Assembly (NCBI GenBank): GCA_018260425.1
Contig: JAGLBD010000010.1
Location: 1-61,927 of the forward strand
Source of the DNA: Pseudogulbenkiania sp.
GTDB taxonomy: Bacteria > Pseudomonadota > Gammaproteobacteria > Burkholderiales > Chromobacteriaceae
DNA: 61,927 nt
Direction: 5' to 3'
This document shows positions 45,456-54,086 of the stretch, one piece after another (position 1 is the first letter of the stretch; the number at the start of each line of letters is the position of its first letter). The notes below the pieces were generated by a model. That model saw only the letters and a list, made by a program, of their open reading frames with translations, was not told the origin of the DNA and ran no database searches. Position numbers and translations under genes: made by a program.

Positions 45456-45920
45456 TCAAGCGGAACCCAGGTGCCGGCCACCGACTGGGACATCAGGCGT
45501 CGTACCGTCTTTGCCGTAACCCAGTGTGGCCGAAGCACAGCTCTTCAAAAACGCCAGAGCATCACTGGTCCGTTCCAGACGCCGATTGATGATGGCGCCG
45601 TTACGTTCGTTCAGTGCATGCGCCCGGGACAGGGCGGCATCCAGTTCGGCCCATGCGGCGGCGGCTTCATCGCGCCCGGCCAGCCAGGCGGCAACACTAT
45701 CGGCAGAGTAGATGGACTGCGCCTTCATCCACTCGGCACGTACCAGACTCTTTTCCTGCACCTCCTGCAGCACGACCGCCTTCTCCAAGGCGACGCTCTC
45801 GACAGCCGGCATATCCTCGCCGTCGAGAATGGCAAATTCCTGCTCCAGAAGCACAGACAGCCGGGACAAGCTTTCCGCTTCATCCCGGCATAATTCGGTA
45901 AATCGCTGATTGTCGGTCAT
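45456..45920 (-). CDS. flgN: Flagellar export chaperone FlgN
   Basis: 154 residues, largely alpha-helical. FlgN family traits are an N-terminal helix with LLEQEFAILDGEDMPAVESVALEKAVVLQEV and a central ALNERNGAIINRRLERTSDAL. FlgN is the chaperone for the hook-filament junction proteins FlgK and FlgL. It is encoded 39 bases after flgM. A Gly-rich tail (GYGKDG) follows. Confidence 0.88.
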   Translation of the reverse strand: MTDNQRFTELCRDEAESLSRLSVLLEQEFAILDGEDMPAVESVALEKAVVLQEVQEKSLVRAEWMKAQSIYSADSVAAWLAGRDEAAAAWAELDAALSRAHALNERNGAIINRRLERTSDALAFLKSCASATLGYGKDGTTPDVPVGGRHLGSA

Positions 45921-45959
45921 ACTCTCGTCACGCTACCTCGAAAGTCCTGTTGCCGAGTC

Positions 45960-46247
45960 TTAAAGCAAACCCTGCAGGTGCTTGATCATTCCGCCGGCAA
46001 TCTGGCTGGCATCGGGCTGGTAGGCACCGGCCAGCAGCTGGTCGCGAATGTTCTTTACCTTTTCGGCATCGAACGACTCGGGAACCTGATCGCTGATCTT
46101 GGTGGCACTGCTTCCCTCGGAACTGATCCGGACCTTCGACGACGGCACTTCGGGCGCCGTCGCGCTACCCTCGGTCTCCGAGCGGCGGGTGCGCTTGGTC
46201 TGGGTCGGGATGATGCCTGCGCTATTGCCCGTGTTGTCGATCTTCAT
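45960..46247 (-). CDS. flgM: Anti-sigma-28 factor FlgM
   Basis: 95 residues, with a disordered Ser/Thr-rich first half, then VRISSEGSSATKI and the C-terminal sigma-28-binding helices (DAEKVKNIRDQLLAGAYQPDASQIAGGMIKHL). It holds FliA inactive until the hook is complete and FlgM is exported. A FliA-type promoter lies just upstream, giving the usual feedback loop. Confidence 0.93.
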   Translation of the reverse strand: MKIDNTGNSAGIIPTQTKRTRRSETEGSATAPEVPSSKVRISSEGSSATKISDQVPESFDAEKVKNIRDQLLAGAYQPDASQIAGGMIKHLQGLL

Positions 46248-46285
46248 GATGTGTCCTTCCCTACTGCAAAACGTTCTCTAAACTA

Positions 46286-46312
46286 TTATCGGCTCAAAAC
46301 CGCGCGTCTTGA
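46286..46312 (-). promoter_or_regulatory. FliA (sigma-28) promoter of flgM-flgN
   Basis: On the minus strand TCAA (46312-46309), 15 bases, GCCGATAA (46293-46286), matching TAAA-N15-GCCGATAA at 11 of 12 positions. It is in the gap between flgA and flgM, so flgM and flgN can be transcribed separately from flgA. Confidence 0.85.
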
Positions 46313-46324
46313 CAGGTATTTGGC

Positions 46325-46996
46325 TCAGAATACCACAATCACCACAGCATCTTCTCGCACCGTGCCGCGAATTATCCTCCCGGATGTCATTCGCACCGAA
46401 ACGCCCTCGCCCGCTGCAGCGTTGCCCATGGCGGTTCCATCCGCGCCAACACTGAATCCATCGCCAGTCGCCATGACCTTGACGCGTTGATTCATTTTCA
46501 CCACAACCGGGGCGCGAACCATGAAAGAACGCAGCCAGCCGCCCACCGGCACCCCGCTGGTCATGGTCTGGCCGATCACCTGGGAAAGGTCAGTCATCAC
46601 GGTCTGGGACGCGGCGCCATCCGGCAAGGCCACCAGTTTGACGTCATTGGCCGACACGATCTCACCGGAGCGCAATGGCCGGGTCGCCACGACCCCGACA
46701 CGCGCTTCGCGGATCGTCACCGGCACGCGCAGCGACCAGCCCAGCGAAGGACAACTGACATCGACCAGTGTCGACCCGGTGGTTTTCGCGCCTTGCGCCC
46801 AGCCGGCCAGCAACTCGCCACAGGCCGGCACTGCCAGTCGCCGGTCGACCCGGCCCACCGTAAACGTCGCCTGACGCTGCGCCAGCTCTCCGGCGACAAA
46901 ACGGCGTGCTGTCTCTTCCAGCCGCCCCAGATCCTGATTCGCCGCATGAACCACGGCAGCGCACGACAGTAAAAGCAACAAGAACAGTTTTTTCAT
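46325..46996 (-). CDS. flgA: Flagellar basal-body P-ring formation protein FlgA
   Basis: 223 residues from the ATG at 46996 (a GTG two codons earlier is possible). It has a signal peptide (about 1-18), and the SAF-like domain with LRSGEIVSANDVKLVALP, then GQTMTSGVPVGGWLRSFMVRAPVVVKMNQRVKVMATGDGFSV, a typical FlgA C-terminus. It is the periplasmic chaperone for P-ring assembly. The order flgA-flgM-flgN on the minus strand is conserved in proteobacteria. Confidence 0.93.
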   Translation of the reverse strand: MKKLFLLLLLSCAAVVHAANQDLGRLEETARRFVAGELAQRQATFTVGRVDRRLAVPACGELLAGWAQGAKTTGSTLVDVSCPSLGWSLRVPVTIREARVGVVATRPLRSGEIVSANDVKLVALPDGAASQTVMTDLSQVIGQTMTSGVPVGGWLRSFMVRAPVVVKMNQRVKVMATGDGFSVGADGTAMGNAAAGEGVSVRMTSGRIIRGTVREDAVVIVVF

Positions 46997-47038
46997 CAGC
47001 ACATTCTATCGCATGCCCGCAATGACAGCGGTCTGAGA

Positions 47039-47067
47039 TTGACAAACTACACTATTGCCAAAATAAT
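47039..47067 (+). promoter_or_regulatory. Sigma-70 promoter for the GDSL autotransporter gene
   Basis: TTGACA (47039-47044), 17 bases, AATAAT (47062-47067), with about 48 bases to the ATG and AGGGGC near the start codon. It is the best sigma-70 match noticed in the window. Confidence 0.75.
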
Positions 47068-47115
47068 CCGCATGGGCATAGTGCTTTTACTTTAAACAAT
47101 AAACAGGGGCAACAC

Positions 47116-49287
47116 ATGAAATTCCGCATCGCCACCTTGGCCACCGCAATGGCACTGCTTAGCCTCGGCTCGGCACACGCTGACAACACCCGTTACAGCA
47201 CGATTTATTTCTTTGGCGACAGTCTGTCCGATACCGGCGCCTTCGCCGGCCAGAAGTTCGATCCGACCGACCCGACCTCCCCGACTCTGGGCGCCAAGGC
47301 GCGTTGGTTGATGGGTAACGGCGCCAACTGGACGGATGTCTTTGCGGCACGCTTCGGCCTGAGTTCGGTCGCCAACAACCAGACCAATAATCCGGCCAAC
47401 ACCAGCGCCACCGGCAACAACTATGCCCAGGGTGGTGCCCAGGCCCAGACGGCGGTGCCCTTCCAGTTCCCCGATGCCCACCTCGGCCCCGGCGGACTGC
47501 CGATTGAAGACATTCAGGCACAATACGCCAATTATCTGGCCCAGCACGGCGGCAAGATCGACCCCAACGCCGCCTACTCGGTCTGGATCGGCGGCAATGA
47601 CCTGACCGCATCGGTCGTCAAGGCGCAGGCCGTTCTGCAGACCGGCGGCACCCAAGCGGCCGCCCAGACTGCGGCCACTCAGGTATTGACCGACTCGGCC
47701 ACCATCACCGCCGGACTCGCCCGTACCCTCAATGCCAATGGGGCGGCACTGGTGATCGTTCCGAACATCCCCGATCCGAGCCGCGCCCCGACCATCTTGT
47801 TCTCGGTCATCGACCAGACCCTGAAAAGCGCTGCCAAGCAATCCCTCGGCGGCAACCCGACTTCGGCGCAAATCAGTGCCCAGGCCAATGTAATCGCTCA
47901 GGCCACCGGCATCTATCCGACGGTGCTGGGCATTATCGGCACCGCTCCGATCCAGACGGAAGCCGACCGTCAGGCCGCTTACCAGCGGGCGATCACCGCC
48001 GTGGCGACGGCCATTTCCAATCTGTCCGGCGGAGTGACCCCGGTCTCGGCCATCGCTGACCAGATGAGTAGCGGCATGGCGACCTTGCAAAGCACGCTGG
48101 CTTCAGCCAGCACGGGCCTGAACCAGTTGGTCGATATGGGTCTGCAAGGCACTCATGGCATTGTTCGCCCCAACATCAATGCGCTGTTCAACGAGGTGCT
48201 GAACAACCCGACCCGCTTCGGCATCACCAATATTGCCAGCCCGTACTGTGCCGGGGATGCCATTCTGTGCTCCGGTCCGCAAATCAATGCCCAGAGCTAT
48301 GTGTTCACCGATGATTTCCATCCCAGCCCGAAAATCTCCCAGCTGGTCGGTCAATACATCTCCGACATTGTGGTCTCCCCGGCCTTTGCCGGTGCGATTC
48401 CGGAAGCGTCGCTGACCGCCTCGCGTCAATTGGGCGATACCCTGAGCTCGCGCTATGAAGCGATTCGTGCCTCGCATCGTGCCGTGGGGACCGTCAGCGC
48501 CTGGGCATCCGGCAACTACCGCCCGGACACCCTCAACTACGCGGCCTTGACCGGCAAGGCCAAGGGCGAACTGTATACCGTCGGTGGTGACTATCAGTTG
48601 AGCGATACGTTGTCACTGGGCCTCTCGGCATCGCACGCCGGCGGCACCACCAGCGTCGACTCGCTGGGCAATATCGACAACAGCTCGACGCTGATGGCCT
48701 TCAGTGCCAACTGGAAGTCGGGCAATGTGTTTGTTGATGGTGATCTGCAGATCGGCGACATCAGCATGACCAGCCGCCGCAATACCGTGACCGGCACCAA
48801 GAATGGCGACGTCGGCGGCACCCAGCTGGGCTACCGCATCTACGCCGGTATGGACTACCCGCTCGGCCCGGTGACCATGGGTCCACGTGTCGGCATCAGC
48901 TTCGCCCAGGCCAAGGTACAGACGGTCGCCGAGGACGGAGTAGACAGCACGGCACAGTTCTTCCGCGACCAGAACGTCAAGTCGCTGACCGGTTCGCTGG
49001 GCTGGCAAGTCAATGCCAGCTACGGCAATTATTCGCCGTATGCCCGTGTCGACTATGTGAAAGAGTTCAAGACCGGCGACCGCAAAGTCACCGCGGGCCT
49101 GAACAGCATGCCGGGGGACTTCACCGTCAATCTGGGCAAACCGGACAGCAGCTGGTTCGATGCACGTCTGGGCGTAACGACCGCCATCAGCAAGACGGTG
49201 TCGGCCTGGGGGCAGATCGGCGCAACGAGCGGCCGCAAAAACGGCAACCAAAGCACCGCGACCGTGGGGGTTTCCGCCTCGTTCTGA
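47116..49287 (+). CDS. estA: GDSL-type esterase autotransporter
   Basis: 723 residues: a signal peptide (about 1-22, AHA cleavage), a GDSL passenger with the nucleophile in FFGDSLSD (S36), GNNYAQGGA (block II), IGGNDLTAS (block III), DDFHPS with His402 (block V), and a C-terminal autotransporter beta-barrel (about 450-723) ending in the aromatic ASF. The passenger stays on the cell surface in EstA-type proteins of Pseudomonas, where it hydrolyses short esters and affects rhamnolipid and motility traits. It is divergent from flgA, but no shared operator is evident. The symbol is by analogy. Confidence 0.92.
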   Translation: MKFRIATLATAMALLSLGSAHADNTRYSTIYFFGDSLSDTGAFAGQKFDPTDPTSPTLGAKARWLMGNGANWTDVFAARFGLSSVANNQTNNPANTSATGNNYAQGGAQAQTAVPFQFPDAHLGPGGLPIEDIQAQYANYLAQHGGKIDPNAAYSVWIGGNDLTASVVKAQAVLQTGGTQAAAQTAATQVLTDSATITAGLARTLNANGAALVIVPNIPDPSRAPTILFSVIDQTLKSAAKQSLGGNPTSAQISAQANVIAQATGIYPTVLGIIGTAPIQTEADRQAAYQRAITAVATAISNLSGGVTPVSAIADQMSSGMATLQSTLASASTGLNQLVDMGLQGTHGIVRPNINALFNEVLNNPTRFGITNIASPYCAGDAILCSGPQINAQSYVFTDDFHPSPKISQLVGQYISDIVVSPAFAGAIPEASLTASRQLGDTLSSRYEAIRASHRAVGTVSAWASGNYRPDTLNYAALTGKAKGELYTVGGDYQLSDTLSLGLSASHAGGTTSVDSLGNIDNSSTLMAFSANWKSGNVFVDGDLQIGDISMTSRRNTVTGTKNGDVGGTQLGYRIYAGMDYPLGPVTMGPRVGISFAQAKVQTVAEDGVDSTAQFFRDQNVKSLTGSLGWQVNASYGNYSPYARVDYVKEFKTGDRKVTAGLNSMPGDFTVNLGKPDSSWFDARLGVTTAISKTVSAWGQIGATSGRKNGNQSTATVGVSASF

Positions 49288-49303
49288 CGCGTAGGCCACT
49301 CAA

Positions 49304-49336
49304 GACAAAACCCCCTGTCGATCAGGGGGTTTTGTC
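49304..49336. terminator. Bidirectional terminator between estA and thrC
   Basis: A 14-bp perfect stem GACAAAACCCCCTG/CAGGGGGTTTTGTC with a 5-nt loop. The TTTT of each arm can serve as the T-run for both strands, ending estA on plus and hom-thrC on minus. Confidence 0.93.
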
Positions 49337-49359
49337 ATTGCAGCAGGCCGAATCGCCAC

Positions 49360-50772
49360 TCAGGCCAGCGACTTTTCGATATAGGCCTGTACCTGCGTCG
49401 TCTCGGCAGGCAACACGACCACCCGTTGCGGCAAGGCTTCCAAACCGGCCAGCGCGGCAGGCTGCGGAGGAGTGCACCCGAGGGCCTCCTCCATGGTTTC
49501 GGCGAATTTGACCGGCAGTGCTGTTTCCAGACACACCACCGTCTCACCCGGGCGCCGCAACTCGCGCGCCACCTTCACCCCGTCGGCCGTATGCGGGTCC
49601 AGCATGACCTTATCGCTGGCCCAAACACTGCGAATGGTGGTCAGACGATCGCCATGATGACTGCGTCCGGCCACAAAACCAAACTCCCCGGCCACCCGGA
49701 CAAATGCCGGGTCCGAAGACAGGTCAAAGCCCTGCCCGCTTTCTACCGCCTGCCAGAGCGTTTTGATGCGCAGACTGTCACGGCCAACCAGATCGAAGAC
49801 AAAGCGCTCGAAATTCGAGGCTTTGGAAATATCCATCGAGGGGCTGGAGGTGACATGGGTCTCGGTGCTGCCGCGCGGCCGATAGCGCCCCGTGGCGAAG
49901 AACTCGCACAACACATCATTCTCGTTGGTGGCCACAATCAGGCGCTCGACCGGCAACCCCATGCGCTTGGCGATATACCCGGCACACACATTGCCGAAGT
50001 TGCCGGACGGCACCGCGAAGCTCACGGTGTCGTCATTACCGGCCGTGGCGTTGAAATAGCCTTTGAAGTAATACACCACCTGCGCCACGACCCGCGCCCA
50101 GTTAATCGAGTTGACCGTCCCGATACGATGGCGTGCCTTGAAGTCCGCATCGGCCGACACGGCTTTCACGATGTCCTGACAGTCATCGAACATGCCGCGA
50201 ATGGCGATGTTATGGATATTGGCATCCGGCAAGGAGTACATCTGGGCACGCTGGAAGGCGCTCATGCGCCCATCCGGGGAAAGCATGAACACGGAGATAC
50301 CCTGCTTACCCCGCATCGCATACTCGGCGGCGCTACCGGTATCCCCGGAGGTCGCGCCAAGAATGTTCAGGGTCTCCCCGCGCTGCGCCAACACATACTC
50401 GAACAGATTGCCGAGCAATTGCATCGCCATGTCCTTGAAGGCCAGCGTCGGCCCGTTGGACAAGGCCAGAATGGCCGTACCGTCCTGCAGGCGACTTAAC
50501 GGCGTAATGGCTTCACTGCCAAACACCTCGGCGCGATAGGTCATGTCGACCAAGGGCTTGAGGTCCTGCTCCGGAATGTCATCGGCAAACAAACGCAGAA
50601 TCTCGAAAGCAAGGTCGGCATAAGACAGCGAACGCCAGGCATCCAGCTGGCTCCGGTCAATCTGCGGGTAGCTTTCCGGCATGACGAGACCGCCATCCGG
50701 CGCCAATCCCATCAGGAGTATCTCGGAAAACGTTTTGGGGGGCATCTCGCCCCGGGTGCTGATATATCTCAT
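49360..50772 (-). CDS. thrC: Threonine synthase
   Basis: Converts O-phosphohomoserine to threonine with PLP. The 470-residue class with N-terminal YISTRGEMPPKTFSEILLMGLAPDGGLVMPE is typical of proteobacteria. The PLP-Lys lies in NGPTLAFKDMAMQ, and GATSGDTGSAAEYA, SINWARVVAQVVYYF and VPSGNFGN are conserved. It starts 21 bases after hom stops, so the two are co-transcribed. Confidence 0.97.
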   Translation of the reverse strand: MRYISTRGEMPPKTFSEILLMGLAPDGGLVMPESYPQIDRSQLDAWRSLSYADLAFEILRLFADDIPEQDLKPLVDMTYRAEVFGSEAITPLSRLQDGTAILALSNGPTLAFKDMAMQLLGNLFEYVLAQRGETLNILGATSGDTGSAAEYAMRGKQGISVFMLSPDGRMSAFQRAQMYSLPDANIHNIAIRGMFDDCQDIVKAVSADADFKARHRIGTVNSINWARVVAQVVYYFKGYFNATAGNDDTVSFAVPSGNFGNVCAGYIAKRMGLPVERLIVATNENDVLCEFFATGRYRPRGSTETHVTSSPSMDISKASNFERFVFDLVGRDSLRIKTLWQAVESGQGFDLSSDPAFVRVAGEFGFVAGRSHHGDRLTTIRSVWASDKVMLDPHTADGVKVARELRRPGETVVCLETALPVKFAETMEEALGCTPPQPAALAGLEALPQRVVVLPAETTQVQAYIEKSLA

Positions 50773-50793
50773 GGTCCCTGGTCTTTTTATGGG

Positions 50794-52104
50794 TCAGCCG
50801 TTCAATTCTTCCATGCGCAGACGCACCACCTTGCCGCTGACGCTTTCCAGCGCTTCGATGGCGGCAATGGCAGTGTTCACATGCTTTTCCTGTACACGAT
50901 GGGTCAGGATCACCACTTCTGCCGATCCGTCGGACACCGAGCCTTTCTGGATCACTGCCTCGATGGAGATGCCGTTCTCGGCCAGAATGCGAGTGATATT
51001 GGCCAGCACGCCGGTGCGGTCGGCCGCCTGAATGCGCAGGTAGTAACTGCTCACCACTTCGTCGATCGGCAGGATCGGCAGGTCTTGCAGACGGTCCGGC
51101 TGGAAAGCCAGATGCGGCACCTGATGGCCGGGGTCGGCGGTCAACAGCCGGGTCACATCCACCAGATCAGCCACCACGGCAGAGGCGGTCGGCAAGGCGC
51201 CGGCGCCGGCGCCGTAGTAGAGGGTCGGGCCGACGGCATCGCCGCTGGCCAGCACCGCGTTCATCACCCCGTTCACATTGGCGATCAGACGGCCCTCGGG
51301 AATCAGGGTCGGGTGAACCCGCAGTTCGATCCCCTTGTCGGTGCGACGCGTCAGACCCAGCAATTTGACGCGATAGCCCAGTTCTTCCGCATAGCGAATG
51401 TCCTTGGCGGTCAGTTGACTGATCCCTTCCAGGTAACAGCGTGAAAACTGCATCGGAATACCGAAGGCAATCGCCGACATGATGGTCAGTTTGTGACCCG
51501 CATCATGTCCCTCGACGTCGAAGGTCGGGTCGGCTTCGGCATAGCCCAGTCGCTGGGCTTCCGCCAGCACGTCGGCAAAGTTGCTGCCCTTCTCGCGCAT
51601 CTCGGTCAGAATGAAATTGGAGGTGCCATTGATGATGCCGGCAATCGACTCGATGCGATTGGCCGACAATCCCTCGCGCAAGGCCTTGATGATGGGGATG
51701 CCGCCGGCCACTGCCGCTTCGAATGCCACCATCACACCCTTTTCATGCGCCAGGGCAAAAATTTCGTTACCGTGCTCCGCCAGCAGTTTCTTGTTGGCGG
51801 TGACAACATGCTTGCCGTTCTCAATGGCGCGCAGCACCAGATCACGGGCAATACTGGTGCCGCCGATCAGTTCGACGACAATATCCACCTCGGGATGTTC
51901 AACAATCCTGAAGGCATCGTCGACCACCGTCACATCGGGGCCGCAGACCCCTTCGGCGCGCGCCACGTCGCGGTTGGCGGCCATGAACAGGCGAATGGTT
52001 CGCCCGGCGCGGCGGCTGATCTCCTCGGCGTTACGCTTAAGTACGGTGGCGGTACCGCCACCGACTGTCCCCACTCCCATCAGGCCAACGTTGATCGGCT
52101 TCAT
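50794..52104 (-). CDS. hom: Homoserine dehydrogenase
   Basis: 436 residues, monofunctional. It has the NAD(P) motif GVGTVGGGTATVL (about 10-22), the catalytic-domain AGIINGTSNFILTEM, DPTFDVEGHDAGHKL, and GAGAGALPTASAVVADL, and a C-terminal ACT domain (about 355-436) for threonine feedback. It reduces aspartate semialdehyde to homoserine. The terminator of alaA lies upstream, so hom-thrC has its own promoter. Confidence 0.97.
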   Translation of the reverse strand: MKPINVGLMGVGTVGGGTATVLKRNAEEISRRAGRTIRLFMAANRDVARAEGVCGPDVTVVDDAFRIVEHPEVDIVVELIGGTSIARDLVLRAIENGKHVVTANKKLLAEHGNEIFALAHEKGVMVAFEAAVAGGIPIIKALREGLSANRIESIAGIINGTSNFILTEMREKGSNFADVLAEAQRLGYAEADPTFDVEGHDAGHKLTIMSAIAFGIPMQFSRCYLEGISQLTAKDIRYAEELGYRVKLLGLTRRTDKGIELRVHPTLIPEGRLIANVNGVMNAVLASGDAVGPTLYYGAGAGALPTASAVVADLVDVTRLLTADPGHQVPHLAFQPDRLQDLPILPIDEVVSSYYLRIQAADRTGVLANITRILAENGISIEAVIQKGSVSDGSAEVVILTHRVQEKHVNTAIAAIEALESVSGKVVRLRMEELNG

Positions 52105-52146
52105 ACTGTCTCCTTACCCGGGCGGTCTGACTTCCTGCCCAATTGA

Positions 52147-52171
52147 CAAAAAGGGGCCCCGAAGGCCCCTT
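52147..52171 (-). terminator. Terminator of alaA
   Basis: On the minus strand an 8-bp stem AAGGGGCC/GGCCCCTT is followed by TTTGTCAATT. It separates alaA from hom. Confidence 0.85.
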
Positions 52172-52201
52172 GTTCAACAACATTCTCTGGCGGCACGCAT
52201 G

Positions 52202-53431
52202 TCATGCGGTGCCGTGTTGCTTGCGGACGTTTTCCAGGAAGCGTGCGATGCGTCCGATGGCGTCCGTGAGATCATCGGTATTAGGTAGGAATACCACGCG
52301 GAAGTGATCCGGGGCAACCCAGTTGAAGCCGGTACCCTGCACCAGCAACACCTTTTCCTGCTGCAGCAACTCGAGAATGAACTGCTGGTCGTCGGCAATC
52401 GGATAGATGTGCGGGTCGAGGCGGGGGAACAGGTACAAGGCGCCCTGCGGCTTGACGCAACTGACCCCGGGGATCTCGGTCAGCAACGTCCAGGCCAGAT
52501 CGCGCTGACGGCACAGCCGGCCATTGGGCGCCACCAGATCATCAATGCTCTGATAGCCTCCCAGAGCGGTCTGGATAGCATGCTGCCCCTGCACGTTGGC
52601 GCACAGGCGCATCGAACAGAGCATGCCCAGTCCTTCGATATAGTCGCGGGCATGGCGTTTCTCGCCGGACACAATCAGCCAGCCAACCCGGAAACCGGCG
52701 GCACGATAGTTTTTCGACAGGCCATTGAGAGTAATGCACAGCAGGTCGGGTGCCAGCGCAGCAATCGAGGTGTGATTCACGCCGTCGTAGAGCACCTTGT
52801 CGTAAATCTCGTCGGCGTAGATGATCAGCTGGTGCTGACGCGCCACCTCGACAATTTGCTGCAGCAAGGCCGGCGGATAGACCGCGCCGGTCGGATTGTT
52901 CGGGTTGATGATCACGATGGCGCGGGTACGCGGGGTGATCTTGGCCTTGATATCCTCGATATCCGGGAACCAGCCGGCATTTTCATCGCAGAGGTAATGC
53001 ACGGCATTGCCGCCGGCAAGGCTCACTGCCGCGGTCCATAGCGGATAGTCGGGGGCCGGCACCAGTACCTCGTCGCCGGCATCGAGCAAGGCCTGCATCG
53101 CCACCATGATCAGCTCGGAAACGCCATTGCCGATATAGATGTCTTCCATCGTGACATTGGGCAGGGCTTTTTCCTGAGCGTAATGCATGATCGCCTTGCG
53201 GGCGGCAAACAAGCCCTTGGAATCGGAATAGCCCGAGGCGCTCGGCAAATTGACGATCACATCCTCGATGATCTCGTCCGGCGCAAAGAAGCCGAACGGC
53301 GCCGGGTTACCGATATTCAGCTTGATGATGCGATGACCTTCGTCTTCCATCACTTTGGCGTGTTCGAGCACCGGGCCGCGAATGTCGTAGCACACGTTGT
53401 CGAGTTTTCTGGATTTGTTGACTGGCTGCAT
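52202..53431 (-). CDS. alaA: Alanine-synthesising transaminase AlaA
   Basis: 409 residues from the ATG at 53431 (MQPVNKSRKLDNVCYDIRGPVL), where similarity to E. coli AlaA starts; an ATG at 53512 would add 27 basic, low-complexity residues, and neither has a strong ribosome site. Features: KLNIGNPAPFGFFAPDEI, IYIGNGVSELIMVAMQALL, VPAPDYPLWTAAVSLAGG, NPNNPTGAVYPP, and the PLP-Lys in NGLSKNYRAAGFRVGW. It converts pyruvate and glutamate to alanine. The alaA-hom-thrC order is common in betaproteobacteria. Confidence 0.94.
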   Translation of the reverse strand: MQPVNKSRKLDNVCYDIRGPVLEHAKVMEDEGHRIIKLNIGNPAPFGFFAPDEIIEDVIVNLPSASGYSDSKGLFAARKAIMHYAQEKALPNVTMEDIYIGNGVSELIMVAMQALLDAGDEVLVPAPDYPLWTAAVSLAGGNAVHYLCDENAGWFPDIEDIKAKITPRTRAIVIINPNNPTGAVYPPALLQQIVEVARQHQLIIYADEIYDKVLYDGVNHTSIAALAPDLLCITLNGLSKNYRAAGFRVGWLIVSGEKRHARDYIEGLGMLCSMRLCANVQGQHAIQTALGGYQSIDDLVAPNGRLCRQRDLAWTLLTEIPGVSCVKPQGALYLFPRLDPHIYPIADDQQFILELLQQEKVLLVQGTGFNWVAPDHFRVVFLPNTDDLTDAIGRIARFLENVRKQHGTA

Positions 53432-53573
53432 GGTGATCCGTTGTTCCACCTGTTCGCCCGCCTTCCCTGCAGGTGAGGCGGAGCGACGGCGTGGTGAGGT
53501 TTTTTTGGTCATGGCGTCTTTTTCCAGCCGGGCGGGCAGCCTACAACGTCCTGTCCAACCGGCATTCGTTGCG

Positions 53574-53579
53574 TATAAT
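53574..53579 (+). promoter_or_regulatory. -10 element for the Mth938-family gene
   Basis: A perfect TATAAT, 62 bases before the ATG at 53642; the -35 at 17 bases upstream (CTGTCC) is weak. Confidence 0.45.
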
Positions 53580-53641
53580 CCTATCCCAATCCGTGGTGCG
53601 CTGCACTAACGGGATTCGCCATTCCTGACAGGACGCATCCA

Positions 53642-54007
53642 ATGAAACTTCACCAAGCCACCGGAGAAGGCCAGAACCTGTTTACCGGTTACAGCGACGG
53701 CCAGGTCGAGATCAACCGCGAGGCGCACAGCGGCAACCTCATCGTCACCCCCGACACCCTGCTGCCCTGGCAAGTGACCGACTTCGACGCGCTGTCGGAA
53801 CAGCACTTTGCCGCCTTGCTGGAGCACACCCCGGAAGTGGTGATTGTCGGCACCGGTGCAACCCAGCGCTTCTTTCATCCACGCCTGACGGCGACGTTGG
53901 CCACGGCGGGCATCGGGGTGGAAATCATGGATACCAAAGCCGCCTGCCGAACCTACAACATCCTGCTCGCCGAAGGCCGGAAAGTGCTGGCGGCCCTTCT
54001 GGTCTGA
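53642..54007 (+). CDS. Mth938-like domain-containing protein
   Basis: 121 residues of the Mth938/AAMDC (DUF498) family: an N-terminal FTGYSDGQVEIN, LLPWQVTDFDALSEQHF, VVIVGTGATQRFFHP, and the late VEIMDTKAACRTYNILLAEGRKVLAALL. Mitochondrial relatives (NDUFAF3) assist complex I assembly; the bacterial role is not settled. It appears monocistronic, divergent from alaA. Confidence 0.9.
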   Translation: MKLHQATGEGQNLFTGYSDGQVEINREAHSGNLIVTPDTLLPWQVTDFDALSEQHFAALLEHTPEVVIVGTGATQRFFHPRLTATLATAGIGVEIMDTKAACRTYNILLAEGRKVLAALLV

Positions 54008-54086
54008 GAGCCGGCTTCATTGATAACTCCCGCCGCTGCCGCTAAAACGCTAGTAATGCAATCCGCTTTTCAGGCAGGGGAAACCG

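Noticed and set aside
46997-47115. Sigma-54 promoter for flgA
   Set aside because: A TTGGCA stretch on the minus strand looks like a -24 element, but the expected GC at -12 is GT and the rest does not fit.
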